A program made the translations under genes and the position numbers. Shown piece after piece: positions 35,860-44,597 of a DNA stretch of 64,000 nt; the stretch's first letter is position 1, and every line of letters begins with the position of its first letter. The DNA is taken from positions 2,046,001-2,110,000 of the forward strand of contig NZ_AP022619.1 of assembly GCF_010731655.1 (NCBI RefSeq), written 5' to 3'. The DNA comes from Mycobacterium paraseoulense. GTDB taxonomy: Bacteria > Actinomycetota > Actinomycetes > Mycobacteriales > Mycobacteriaceae. The notes below the pieces were generated by a model. That model was not told where the DNA came from and did no database searches. It worked only from the letters and a program-made list of their open reading frames with translations.

Positions 35860-37506
35860 ATGAGCGACGCCCACGCGCCGCGGATCCCGCCGGCACTGGC
35901 CGCGCCGAGCCTGAACCGCGGAGTCGGCTTCACGCACGAGCAGCGGCGGCGATTGGGGCTGACCGGACGACTGCCCCCGGCGGTGCTCACGCTCGAGGAG
36001 CAGGCCGACCGGGTATGGCATCAATTGCAAAGCCTGGCAACCGATCTGGGACGCAACCTGCTGCTCGAACAGCTGCACTACCGCCACGAACTGCTCTACT
36101 ACAAGGTGCTCGAGGACCATCTGCCCGAGCTGATGCCGGTGGTCTACACCCCCACCGTCGGGGAGGCCATTCAACGGTTCTCCGACGAATACCGCGGGCA
36201 GCGGGGGCTGTTCCTGAGCATCGACGAGCCCGACGACATCGAGACGGCCTTCGCAACTTTGGGGCTCGAACCGGACGACGTCGACCTGATCGTGTGTACC
36301 GACGCCGAAGCGATCCTGGGCATCGGCGACTGGGGCGTGGGCGGCATCCAGATCGCGGTGGGCAAGCTGGCGCTGTACACCGCCGGCGCCGGCATCGACC
36401 CGCGCCGCTGCATCGCGGTCTCCCTGGACGTCGGCACCGACAACGAACAGCTGCTACAGGATCCGTTCTACCTGGGCAATCGTCACGCGCGGCGGCGCGG
36501 CGCCGAATACGACGCCTTCGTCGACCGCTACATCGAAACCGCCCACCGGCTGTTCCCGACGGCCATCCTGCATTTCGAGGACTTCGGGCCGCTGAACGCG
36601 CGGCGGATCCTGCACGCGTACGGCGACAAGTACTGCGTGTTCAACGACGACATCCAGGGAACCGGCGCGGTGGTCGTCGCGGCCGTCTACGGCGGATGCC
36701 ACGTCACCGGGGTGCCGATGCGCGACCAGACGGTGGTCGTCTTCGGGGCCGGGACGGCCGGGATCGGGGTGGCCGATCAGATCCGCGACGCGATGGTGTC
36801 CGACGGCGCCAGCCTCGAGCAGGCCAGGGCGCAGATCTGGCCGATCGACAAGCAGGGCCTGCTTTTCGACGACATGGACGACCTGCGCGATTTCCAGGTG
36901 CCCTATGCCAAGAACCGCGCCCGGCTGGGGGTGGGCCCCGGGGATCGGGTGGGGTTGGTGGACGCCATCAAGCTCGCCTCCCCCACCGTCCTGCTGGGCA
37001 CCTCCGCGGTGTTCGGCGCCTTCACCGAGAAGGTCGTGCGCGCCATGGTCGCGTCGTGCGAGCGCCCGATGATCTTCCCGCTGTCCAACCCGACCTCCCG
37101 CATGGAGGCCGCGCCGGGCGACCTGCTGCAGTGGTCGGACGGCAAGGCGCTGATCACCACCGGCACCCCCGTCGTCCCGATCGAATACGACGGCACCACC
37201 TACACCATCGGGCAATCCAACAACGTGCTGGTGTTCCCCGGGATCGGGCTGGGCATCATCGTCGCCGGGGCCCGGCTGCTGACCAAGGGCATGCTGCAGG
37301 CCGCGGCGAAAGCCGTTGTGCAACAGGCTAGCCCGTCAGCTCCCGGCGATTCGCTGCTGCCCGACGTCCGGAACTTGCGCGCCATCTCGACGACGGTCGC
37401 CGAAGCCGTGTATCACGCCGCCGTCGCCGACGGGGTGGCCACCCGCACGCACGCCGACCCGCGGCAGGCCGTCCTGGCCACCGTCTGGACCCCGGCCTAC
37501 GACTAG
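35860..37506 (+). CDS. mez: NAD(P)-dependent malic enzyme
   Basis: A protein of 548 residues, ATG 35860. It decarboxylates malate to pyruvate with NAD(P) reduction, linking the TCA cycle with pyruvate and NADPH for lipid synthesis. Visible motifs: VVYTPTVGEA (the conserved tyrosine), the metal-binding LHFEDFG and FNDDIQGT, the nucleotide-binding GAGTAGIG, and NPTSRMEA. Its length is that of the large eukaryote-like malic enzymes. It corresponds to M. tuberculosis Rv2332 (mez), but here lies after cysE rather than before cysK, a local rearrangement relative to M. tuberculosis. Confidence 0.93.
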   Translation: MSDAHAPRIPPALAAPSLNRGVGFTHEQRRRLGLTGRLPPAVLTLEEQADRVWHQLQSLATDLGRNLLLEQLHYRHELLYYKVLEDHLPELMPVVYTPTVGEAIQRFSDEYRGQRGLFLSIDEPDDIETAFATLGLEPDDVDLIVCTDAEAILGIGDWGVGGIQIAVGKLALYTAGAGIDPRRCIAVSLDVGTDNEQLLQDPFYLGNRHARRRGAEYDAFVDRYIETAHRLFPTAILHFEDFGPLNARRILHAYGDKYCVFNDDIQGTGAVVVAAVYGGCHVTGVPMRDQTVVVFGAGTAGIGVADQIRDAMVSDGASLEQARAQIWPIDKQGLLFDDMDDLRDFQVPYAKNRARLGVGPGDRVGLVDAIKLASPTVLLGTSAVFGAFTEKVVRAMVASCERPMIFPLSNPTSRMEAAPGDLLQWSDGKALITTGTPVVPIEYDGTTYTIGQSNNVLVFPGIGLGIIVAGARLLTKGMLQAAAKAVVQQASPSAPGDSLLPDVRNLRAISTTVAEAVYHAAVADGVATRTHADPRQAVLATVWTPAYD

Positions 37507-37572
37507 CGCCTGGCCGACGGGCCGCCCCCGGGGTCGTTCGGATGGGGCGCGAGCGGCGGCCAGAGCGCCGGG

Positions 37573-37589
37573 CGCTGAGAGCCTCAGCG
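37573..37589. terminator. Probable hairpin terminator between mez and tRNA-Asn
   Basis: CGCTGAG-AGC-CTCAGCG is a perfect 7-bp stem with a 3-nt loop. It lies just past the 3' end of the tRNA-Asn gene (minus strand) and 67 nt after the mez stop (plus strand), so it could serve both. There is no T-tract, as is usual for mycobacterial terminators. Confidence 0.4.
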
Positions 37590-37601
37590 GCGAAAATCAC
37601 C

Positions 37602-37677
37602 TGGCTCCCCCGCCTGGACTCGAACCAGGAACCTATCGGTTAACAGCCGAACGCTCTGCCAATTGAGCTACAGGGGA
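37602..37677 (-). tRNA. tRNA-Asn (anticodon GTT)
   Basis: Read on the minus strand, the gene runs from 37677 to 37605 (73 nt) with an encoded CCA at 37604-37602. The acceptor arms TCCCCTG and CGGGGGA pair with one G-U, and the T-arm CCTGG-TTCGAGT-CCAGG is canonical. The anticodon GTT is at tRNA positions 34-36 (genome 37644-37642) inside CTGTTAACC. All cloverleaf elements are present, so it should be functional. Confidence 0.97.
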
Positions 37678-37808
37678 TCAACACGATCGCGGGACGACTC
37701 TAGCGTACTGGCACAACCGCGCCCAACTGGACGCCGGGACGGATCGGGCGCGCACGCACCCGCCCGGGTGAGGCAGGATGGGAACCGTCGCTAGTCGGGA
37801 GGAACGCT

Positions 37809-38087
37809 TTGATCCGGTATGTCGTGGTGCTGGGACTGGGTTACGTGCTGGGCTCGAAGGCCGGCCGTCGCCGGTACGAGCAGATCGTCGGGACCTATCG
37901 CGCGATGACCAGCAGTCCCGTGGCCAAGTCGGTGATCGAAGGGGGGCGCCGCAAGATCGCCAATCGGATCTCCCCGGACGCCGGATTCGTCACCGTCGCC
38001 GAGATCGACGACCAGACCGCCGTCATGGAGCGCGGCGCCGACCGGCCTGCCGACGAGGCCCTCACATCGTCAGATCGTCGCCGCTAG
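37809..38087 (+). CDS. Small conserved mycobacterial protein (Rv2342-like)
   Basis: A protein of 92 residues from a TTG at 37809, chosen because GGAGG lies 7 nt upstream. The N-terminus MIRYVVVLGLGYVLGSKAG is a single hydrophobic helix followed by GRRRYEQIVGTYRAM, a pattern seen in small membrane-associated proteins of actinobacteria. The C-terminus is polar. It corresponds to Rv2342, of unknown function. Its last 26 nt overlap the convergent dnaG 3' end. Confidence 0.75.
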   Translation: MIRYVVVLGLGYVLGSKAGRRRYEQIVGTYRAMTSSPVAKSVIEGGRRKIANRISPDAGFVTVAEIDDQTAVMERGADRPADEALTSSDRRR

Positions 38088-40050
38088 CCTGCTCCAGCAG
38101 GCTGCGCCGGTAGGCCTCCATCGCCACCAGGTCACCGAACAGCGCGTGGTACTCGTCGCCCTGTTCGATCGGCGACATGCGCTGCAGCTTGGATTTCACC
38201 TCGGCGATCTGCCGACCCATCCACACTTCCTGCAGCCGGGCCAGCACGCCGGCGATGTAGCGCGGCAGCTTCTCGTCGTCCACCCGGACGGCCTCCACGC
38301 CGAGCTCGTTGACCAGGCCGGCGGTCAGGTCCGAGCCGGCCCGCTGGCGCACCGCGTCGATCCACTGCGCCCCGGTGACGCCGCTCGACGTGCCGCCCGC
38401 GGCCTCGATGGCGCCGCGCACGGCGGCGTAACCGGGGTGCGTGAAGCTTTCGACCGTCAGCGTGTCGAACACCGGCCCGGCCAGCGCCGGGTACTGCAGC
38501 GCCGACTTGAGCGCCTCGCGCTGCGGCCACAGCGTCGGGTCACGCGGGTCCGGGCGCGCGGCCGCGGGTCGGGCCGGGGCGGCGGCCCGGGGCTGCTGGC
38601 CGGCGCGGCGTGCAGCGTCCGGGCCCGGACCGCCCCGTGGCTGGGCCGGCGCCTTCTTGGCCTGACTGCGCACCCGCTCGATGACCTGCGCCACGTCGTC
38701 CCAGCCCACCCAGCCGGCGAGCTGGCGGGCGTACTCGTCGCGCAGGGTCGGGTCTTTGATCTGGCCCACCATCGGCACGCAACGGCGCAGCGCCGCGACC
38801 CTGCCCTCGGCGCTGTCCAGGTCCATCTCGGCGATGGCCGTGCGGATCGCGAACTCGAACAAGGGCGTGCGCCGCGCCACCAGGTCGCGCAGCGCGCCGT
38901 CGCCGGACTTCAGCCGCAGATCGCAGGGATCCATGCCGTCGGGGGCCACCGCGACGAAGGACTGCCCCGCCAGGTGCTGCTCGCCGCCGAAGGCCTTGAG
39001 CGCGGCCGCGCGGCCGGCCGCGTCACCGTCGAAGACGTAGATCAGCTCGCCGCGGAAGAAACTGTCGTCCATCATCAGGCGGCGCAGCATCGACAGGTGC
39101 TCGTCGCCGAACGCGGTGCCGCACGACGCGACGGCGGTGGTGACGCCGGCCAGATGCATCGCCATCACGTCGGTGTAGCCCTCGACGACGACCGCCTGGT
39201 GCCCCTTGGCGATGTCGCGTTTGGCCAGATCGATGCCGAACATCACCGACGACTTCTTGTACAGCAGCGTCTCGGGGGTATTGATGTACTTGGCTTCCAT
39301 CGGATCGTCGTCGAACAGGCGGCGCGCGCCGAACCCGATCACCTCACCGGCCGCGGTGCGGATGGGCCACAGCAGCCGCCGGTGGAAGCGGTCGATCGGG
39401 CCGCGGCGGCCTTGGCGCGACAGGCCGGCCGCCTCCAGCTCCTTGAACTCGAAACCCTTGCGCACCAGATGTTTCGTCAGCGAATCCCACCCGGAGGGCG
39501 CGAACCCGCAGCCGAAGCGACGGGCCGCCTCGGCATCGAAATTGCGTTCCGTCAGGTATTGGCGAGCCGGTGCGGCCTCGTCGGATTCCAGCGCCGCCGC
39601 GTAGAACTCCGCCGCGGCCGCGTTGGCCGCGACGAGCCGGCTGCGGCTGCCGCGGTCGCGCTGCACGCTGGTCGCCGGGCCGGTGTAGCTGATGGTGTGG
39701 CCGATCCGGTCGGCGAGCAGCTCGACGGCCTCGACGAAGGTGACGTGTTCGATCTTCTGGATGAAGGCGTACACGTCACCGCCTTCCCCGCAGCCGAAGC
39801 AGTGGAAGTGGCCGTGGTTGGGCCGCACGTGAAACGACGGCGACTTCTCGTCGTGAAACGGGCACAGGCCCTTGAGGGAATCGGCTCCGGCGCGCCGCAA
39901 TTGGACGTAGTCGCCGACGACTTCCTCGATGCGGACCCGTTCGCGGATGGCGGAGATGTCGCGATCGGGGATCCGGCCCCGGCCCCGGGGCCGGGCGTCG
40001 TCCTCCGCCGCGCGCGGGTGGTGCCCCCACGAACCTGCCGGGCTGGACAT
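38062..40050 (-). CDS. dnaG: DNA primase DnaG
   Basis: A protein of 662 residues. It synthesises RNA primers for DNA replication with the DnaB helicase. The N-terminal zinc-binding domain has CPFHDEKSPSFHV and HCFGCGEGGD (CHC2 pattern). The TOPRIM core contains VVVEGYTDVMAMHLAG and VYVFDGD-type metal site IYVFDGDAAG. The C-terminal helicase-interaction domain ends YRRSLLEQASGDD. A variable Pro/Ala-rich linker lies near residues 470-500. The M. tuberculosis protein is about 20 residues shorter at the N-terminus, so a start downstream of 40050 near the IPDRDISAIRE segment is possible, but I see no better ribosome site. Confidence 0.95.
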   Translation of the reverse strand: MSSPAGSWGHHPRAAEDDARPRGRGRIPDRDISAIRERVRIEEVVGDYVQLRRAGADSLKGLCPFHDEKSPSFHVRPNHGHFHCFGCGEGGDVYAFIQKIEHVTFVEAVELLADRIGHTISYTGPATSVQRDRGSRSRLVAANAAAAEFYAAALESDEAAPARQYLTERNFDAEAARRFGCGFAPSGWDSLTKHLVRKGFEFKELEAAGLSRQGRRGPIDRFHRRLLWPIRTAAGEVIGFGARRLFDDDPMEAKYINTPETLLYKKSSVMFGIDLAKRDIAKGHQAVVVEGYTDVMAMHLAGVTTAVASCGTAFGDEHLSMLRRLMMDDSFFRGELIYVFDGDAAGRAAALKAFGGEQHLAGQSFVAVAPDGMDPCDLRLKSGDGALRDLVARRTPLFEFAIRTAIAEMDLDSAEGRVAALRRCVPMVGQIKDPTLRDEYARQLAGWVGWDDVAQVIERVRSQAKKAPAQPRGGPGPDAARRAGQQPRAAAPARPAAARPDPRDPTLWPQREALKSALQYPALAGPVFDTLTVESFTHPGYAAVRGAIEAAGGTSSGVTGAQWIDAVRQRAGSDLTAGLVNELGVEAVRVDDEKLPRYIAGVLARLQEVWMGRQIAEVKSKLQRMSPIEQGDEYHALFGDLVAMEAYRRSLLEQASGDDLTM

Positions 40051-40080
40051 CGGCTCAGTGTAGAGCGCCGAGCCGGCCGG

Positions 40081-40689
40081 CTATCCCGTTCCGATGACGC
40101 CGCATGCCACCCGCTCCATCGCGTTGTCGCTGTACTCGGCGCCGTGCAACATCAACGCTTTGCCCTCGCCGCCCAGCAGGACGTCCCGCGTGAACGCATC
40201 GGTGGTGGTCACCAGGTAGGCCGAGCCGTCCTGACGTACCTCGAGCGACGTCAGGTCACCGCTTTCGGGCTTCCCGGTGTGGCCGGGCGCGTTGTAATGA
40301 CCGCCCGCGGACAGGAAGTTGCCGGGTGGCCCGCCGGTCGGTGCGACGGAGTTGGGCTCGCACTTGCCGATCTGGTGGACGTGCAGGCCGTGGAAACCCG
40401 GCGCGAGGATGCCGCCGGCCACCGTCTTGACGGTGACGGTGACGTATCCGCCGGTGAAGTCGAAGGTTGCCGTGGCGACGGAGCGCCCGTCGGGCGTCTT
40501 CAGTTGCGCGGTGAGCGATTCGCCGTTGGGCGCCGGCGTCGTGGTCTCGCCCGACGACGAGGGTGCGGCGCTCTTCACCGGAGGGGTGGTGCCGGGCTGG
40601 GTGCTCGCATGTTGTGGTGAGCTGCAGGCGGTCATGGCGACGACGGGAAGCCCCACCGCGAGGGTGGCGATACCGCAGAGTTTGGTCAT
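40081..40689 (-). CDS. Short Cu/Zn superoxide dismutase-like lipoprotein
   Basis: A protein of 202 residues from ATG 40689. The signal [24 protein letters not shown] has a lipobox-like TAC, so it is probably a lipoprotein. A Ser/Thr/Pro-rich linker leads to the SOD domain: copper ligands in [24 protein letters not shown] and [11 protein letters not shown], and the active-site arginine in ERVACGVIG. The zinc ligand position before the GD of ESGD is not His, as in M. tuberculosis SodC, which lacks zinc. The stretch between the last copper histidine and the ERVACG motif is much shorter than I recall for SodC (Rv0432), so it may be a diverged paralogue with changed subunit contacts. Confidence 0.8.
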   Translation of the reverse strand: MTKLCGIATLAVGLPVVAMTACSSPQHASTQPGTTPPVKSAAPSSSGETTTPAPNGESLTAQLKTPDGRSVATATFDFTGGYVTVTVKTVAGGILAPGFHGLHVHQIGKCEPNSVAPTGGPPGNFLSAGGHYNAPGHTGKPESGDLTSLEVRQDGSAYLVTTTDAFTRDVLLGGEGKALMLHGAEYSDNAMERVACGVIGTG

Positions 40690-40753
40690 GTCGGGCAGCC
40701 TAGTCCGCGACGGCGACGCCGACGCCGTGGGATGACGTGCGGCCTCGTCGCGG

Positions 40754-42019
40754 CTAACCGGTGGCCTGGCGGGCGTCGATGCGTTCCAGCCGGCCCTCGG
40801 TGTACGAGGCGATCTGATCGACGATGACCCGTAACCGGGCGCGGTCGTCGGCGGCTGTGGTGAACGCCGCGGCAAAGACCGGGTCGAGCGTTTGCGGCGC
40901 CCCGGAATACAGCCACTGCGCCACCCGGTGGATCCGTTCGCGCTGCAGGGCCTGGGTGTGGAGATGCCGGGGATCGGACATGATGAATTGCAGCGCAAGG
41001 ATTTTCAGCAGGGCGACCTCCGCGCGCACGAGGTCGGGCACCAGCAAGTCGGCCCGGTAGCGCACCAGCGGCCCGGGACCGGCCGCGGCGCGGGTGGTGG
41101 CCACGGCGGCCGAGGCGAACCTGCCGACCAGTTCGCTCGTCAGTCGCTTGAGCGAGACCGACGCCGCCAGGGTGGCGTCGTACTTGCCGACCGCGGCCAC
41201 CACCGGCAACGCCGCGAGCCGCGCCGCGGCCGCCATGAAGTCGTCGGCGCGGACCCGGAGGAATTCGCTCTCGCCCAGTTTGGCCAGCGCGGCCGCCTCG
41301 TCGTCGTCGGCGAGCACGCGCAGGTCGATGCGCTGGGACACCACCCCGTCCTCGACGTCGTGCACCGAATAGGCGATGTCGTCGGCCCAATCCATCACCT
41401 GCGCTTCCAGGCACATCCGACCTTCCGGCGCGCGGGCCCTAACCCAGGCCGCCGGCTCGCGGTCCTCGTCGTAGAACCCGAATTTGCGCTTTCCCTCGCC
41501 GCGCGGCCACGGATACTTGGTGACGGCGTCCAGGGATGCGCGGGTCAAGTTCAGCCCCGCGCTATTGCCTTGCTCGTCAAGCACTTTGGGCTCGAGGCTG
41601 GTCAGGATGCGGAAATTCTGCGCGTTCCCCTCGAAACCGCCGTGGCTCGCGGCGAGCTCATCCAGGGCGCGCTCGCCGTTGTGCCCGTAGGGCGGATGGC
41701 CGATGTCGTGGGCCAGGCCGGCCAGCTCGACCAGGTCGAGGTCGCAACCCAAGCCGACCGCCATCCCCCGGCCGATCTGGGCCACCTCCAGCGAGTGCGT
41801 CAGCCGGGTGCGCGGGGTGTCGCCTTCGCGGGGCCCGACGACCTGCGTCTTATCGGCCAGCCGGCGCAGCGCGGCGCTGTGCAACACCCGGGCGCGGTCA
41901 CGGGCGAAGTCGGTGCGGTGCTGACCTTCCGTACCCGGCAGACCTGCAGTCTTCGGCGCTTCGTGTACCCGCCGTTGACGGTCGAAGTCGTCGTAAGGGT
42001 CTTGCCGATTCGTGGTCAC
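40754..42019 (-). CDS. dgt: dGTP triphosphohydrolase-like protein
   Basis: A protein of 421 residues from a GTG at 42019. It is an HD-domain nucleotidase that releases triphosphate from dGTP or other dNTPs. The HD signature is [16 protein letters not shown], with [18 protein letters not shown] upstream and [17 protein letters not shown] providing the final metal aspartate. [23 protein letters not shown] is the conserved N-terminal block. It corresponds to Rv2344c. The genomic context next to dnaG suggests a role in nucleotide pools for replication. Confidence 0.92.
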   Translation of the reverse strand: MTTNRQDPYDDFDRQRRVHEAPKTAGLPGTEGQHRTDFARDRARVLHSAALRRLADKTQVVGPREGDTPRTRLTHSLEVAQIGRGMAVGLGCDLDLVELAGLAHDIGHPPYGHNGERALDELAASHGGFEGNAQNFRILTSLEPKVLDEQGNSAGLNLTRASLDAVTKYPWPRGEGKRKFGFYDEDREPAAWVRARAPEGRMCLEAQVMDWADDIAYSVHDVEDGVVSQRIDLRVLADDDEAAALAKLGESEFLRVRADDFMAAAARLAALPVVAAVGKYDATLAASVSLKRLTSELVGRFASAAVATTRAAAGPGPLVRYRADLLVPDLVRAEVALLKILALQFIMSDPRHLHTQALQRERIHRVAQWLYSGAPQTLDPVFAAAFTTAADDRARLRVIVDQIASYTEGRLERIDARQATG

Positions 42020-42107
42020 CGCAGCACAGTCTGCCAGGGAATGCCGGCCGACGGACCGGCCCGCCGCACTGCTGTTTGCCTCGGTCCTACCGGGCTAGAT
42101 TGGCCTC

Positions 42108-44105
42108 ATGCGCATGCGCACCGCCCGCCTGCTGACTCTGATCGGGACGATTCTCGCGGTTGGTTTCGGCGGCGGGCTGCTCGTGGCACCCGGGGCCGGC
42201 GCGCAACCTCCGTTCCGGCTGGCGGATTACGTCACCGACAACGCGGGCGTCCTCTCGGACTCCGGCCGCGCGTCGGTCACCTCGGCGGTGGCCAAGCTGT
42301 ACACGGATCGCCACGTCCGGCTCTGGGTGGTCTACGTCGACGACTTCTCCGGCCAGAACCCGGTGAGCTGGGCCCAGCTCACGATGCGTTCCAGCGATCT
42401 GGGCAACTATGACGCCCTGCTGGCCGTCGCCACCAACAGCCGTGCGTACGCCTTCCTCGTGCCGTCGACCGTCAAGAACGTCAACGCGCGCCAGGTCGAT
42501 GACTTGCGGCGCAACCGGATCGAACCCGCGTTGCACGACGGCGACTGGAGCGGCGCCGCGGTCGCGGCGGCCAACGGGCTCGATACGTCACCGGGTTCCG
42601 CGGGCCGGGTCGCGCTGCTGGTCATCCTGGCGATCATTCTCGTCGCGGTGGCGGCCTTGCTACTGGTCATGCGTTATCGCGCCCGGCGGCGGAGGGCGGC
42701 CGAACTCGCGGCGGCCAGGCGGGTCGATCCCACCGACGCAGATGCGCTGGCCTCGCTAGGGCTGCAGGCCCTCGACGACCTGTCCCGCGCGCTGGTGGTC
42801 GAGGTCGACAACGCCGTGCGAACCAGCTCCAACGAACTCGACCTGGCGATCGCCGAGTTCGGCGAGGAGCGGACCCAGCCGTTCACCCAGGCCGTCAACA
42901 ACGCCAAAGCCGCCCTGTCCCAAGCGTTTACGGTTCGACAACAGCTGGACGACAACACACCCGAGACACCCGACCAGCGCCGCGAGTTGCTCACCCGGGT
43001 CGTGGTGTCGGCGGCGCGCGCCGACCGCGAACTGGAATCGCAGACCGAAGCCTTCGAGAACCTGCGCGATCTGGTGATCAACGCGCCTGCGCGGCTGGAC
43101 ACACTGACTCAGCAGTACGTCGAACTCACCACCCGGATAGCGCCCTCCGAACAGCGATTGGCCGAGCTGCACCACCAATTCGACGCTGCCGCACTGACTT
43201 CGGTGTCCGGCAACGTCTCGGGCGCCAAGGAGCGGCTGGCGTTCGCCGACCGCAACATCGGCACAGCCAGGGATTTGGCCGCCGAAGCGATCAGCGGCCG
43301 GCAGGCCGGTTTGGTCGATGCCGTCCATGCCGCGGAGTCCGCGCTGGGGCAGGCGCGGGCGTTGCTCGACTCGGTGGACAACGCGGCCACCGACATCCAG
43401 CACGCCATCGACCGGTTGCCGGCGGCGATGGCCGACATTCAGGCGGACATCGCGCGCGCGGGCGAGCTCCTCCAGAACGCGCGAACCACCGAGTTCGCCC
43501 ACACCGGCGATCTGATCGCGGCGCGTGACGCGGCGGCGCGGGCCGTCGACGCCGCGCGCGCCGCCGCCTCCACGAATCCGCTGGGCGTATTCGCACAGTT
43601 GGCCAAGGCGGATGCCGACCTCAACGCGCTGCTGGTCACGCTGGCCCAGGAGCAAGCGACCGCCGAGCGGCTCAACCGGTCATTGGAGCAGGCGTTGTTC
43701 ACCGCCGGAAGCCGGCTGCGGGCGGTCTCCGACTACATCGACACGCGGCGGGGCAGCATCGGCCCGGAGGCCCGCACCCGGCTCGCCGAAGCCAAACGAC
43801 ATCTGCAAGCCGCGCGGGACAAGGGGGCGACCAACCCGGCCGAAGCGATTTCCCACGCCAACGCGGCGTCGACGCTGGCCGCCCAGGCGCAGTCGTTGGC
43901 CAATGCCGACGTGCAGTCGGCTCAGCGGGCCTACGCCCGCGGCGGGGGCGGCGACTGGGGGGCGATGCTGGGCGGGATCATCATCGGCAACGTGCTCAGC
44001 GGCGGCATGCGGGGTGGGTTCGGCGGCTGGAGTCCGACGTCATTCGGGGGATCGTCGGGAGGGTCCTTCGGCGGCGGCATGATGGGCGGTGGCGGCCGCT
44101 TCTGA
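42108..44105 (+). CDS. TPM-domain membrane protein with coiled coil
   Basis: A protein of 665 residues. Residues 1-32 are a signal peptide with a basic MRMRTAR start and an Ala/Gly-rich core. An extracytoplasmic TPM (TLP18.3-Psb32-MOLO-1) domain, DYVTDNAGVLSDSGRASVTSAVAKL to about residue 155, is followed by a membrane helix (VALLVILAIILVAVAALLLV). A long cytoplasmic region (about 200-600) is rich in Ala, Glu and Gln and predicted helical/coiled coil. The tail is glycine-rich (GGMRGGFGG to GMMGGGGRF). It corresponds to Rv2345. Function unknown; the layout suggests an envelope-spanning scaffold. Confidence 0.85.
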   Translation: MRMRTARLLTLIGTILAVGFGGGLLVAPGAGAQPPFRLADYVTDNAGVLSDSGRASVTSAVAKLYTDRHVRLWVVYVDDFSGQNPVSWAQLTMRSSDLGNYDALLAVATNSRAYAFLVPSTVKNVNARQVDDLRRNRIEPALHDGDWSGAAVAAANGLDTSPGSAGRVALLVILAIILVAVAALLLVMRYRARRRRAAELAAARRVDPTDADALASLGLQALDDLSRALVVEVDNAVRTSSNELDLAIAEFGEERTQPFTQAVNNAKAALSQAFTVRQQLDDNTPETPDQRRELLTRVVVSAARADRELESQTEAFENLRDLVINAPARLDTLTQQYVELTTRIAPSEQRLAELHHQFDAAALTSVSGNVSGAKERLAFADRNIGTARDLAAEAISGRQAGLVDAVHAAESALGQARALLDSVDNAATDIQHAIDRLPAAMADIQADIARAGELLQNARTTEFAHTGDLIAARDAAARAVDAARAAASTNPLGVFAQLAKADADLNALLVTLAQEQATAERLNRSLEQALFTAGSRLRAVSDYIDTRRGSIGPEARTRLAEAKRHLQAARDKGATNPAEAISHANAASTLAAQAQSLANADVQSAQRAYARGGGGDWGAMLGGIIIGNVLSGGMRGGFGGWSPTSFGGSSGGSFGGGMMGGGGRF

Positions 44106-44128
44106 GCCGCTCACCCTGAACCCAACCG

Positions 44129-44431
44129 TCAGCCGGCGGCCGGTGAATGCGGGATCACGCCCCCGCTGCGCGGCATTTCGAAGTGGGGTTCGGCTTCGCC
44201 GTCCCACCGCTTCCATTCGGTCCACTGATTGGGGTCCGCGACCGGGGCGTCGGCCGCCGCGTCGACGGTGTCGGCTCCCGTTTCCGGCTTCGGCGCCCAG
44301 TGGTCGTAGTCGTCCGGCGGCACGGCCACGCCCCAATTGAGCGGAACCGACAGGCCGCCGAGCATCCCCGACTCACCCCGAACCGCCGACACCGAGTCAT
44401 CTGGTAGCGGCGGACCAAGAGGCAAAAGCAT
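44129..44431 (-). CDS. Orphan PPE-SVP tail-like small protein
   Basis: A protein of 100 residues starting MLLPLGPPLPDDSVSAVRG from ATG 44431, with a GGAAGGGGG stretch upstream; an in-frame start at 44512 is less likely. It contains SGMLGGLSVPLNWGVAVPP, which resembles the Gly-x-x-Ser-Val-Pro-x-x-Trp element at the C-terminus of PPE proteins. It lacks the PPE N-terminal domain. It lies 166 nt downstream of a full PPE gene on the same strand. It may be the detached tail of a lost PPE gene or a genuine small partner. Function unknown. Confidence 0.6.
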   Translation of the reverse strand: MLLPLGPPLPDDSVSAVRGESGMLGGLSVPLNWGVAVPPDDYDHWAPKPETGADTVDAAADAPVADPNQWTEWKRWDGEAEPHFEMPRSGGVIPHSPAAG

Positions 44432-44597
44432 GTTGCCCCCTTCCACAGCCGATTTCGGACGCTGTGGCCGAACCCAATAACACCAAGCAGGCATATCGTA
44501 AGCCAAACTCACGACAAATACCCGAAAAACATCGATTTGCTTTTGGTAAGCGTATGCCCGGCCCAGCAGGGCGTACGCGAATGGCGGTGGTCCGGCC

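Noticed and set aside
35529..37331. ORF of about 600 codons overlapping mez in another frame
   Set aside because: Composition is Arg/Gly-rich without domains, while mez in the correct frame shows all malic-enzyme motifs.
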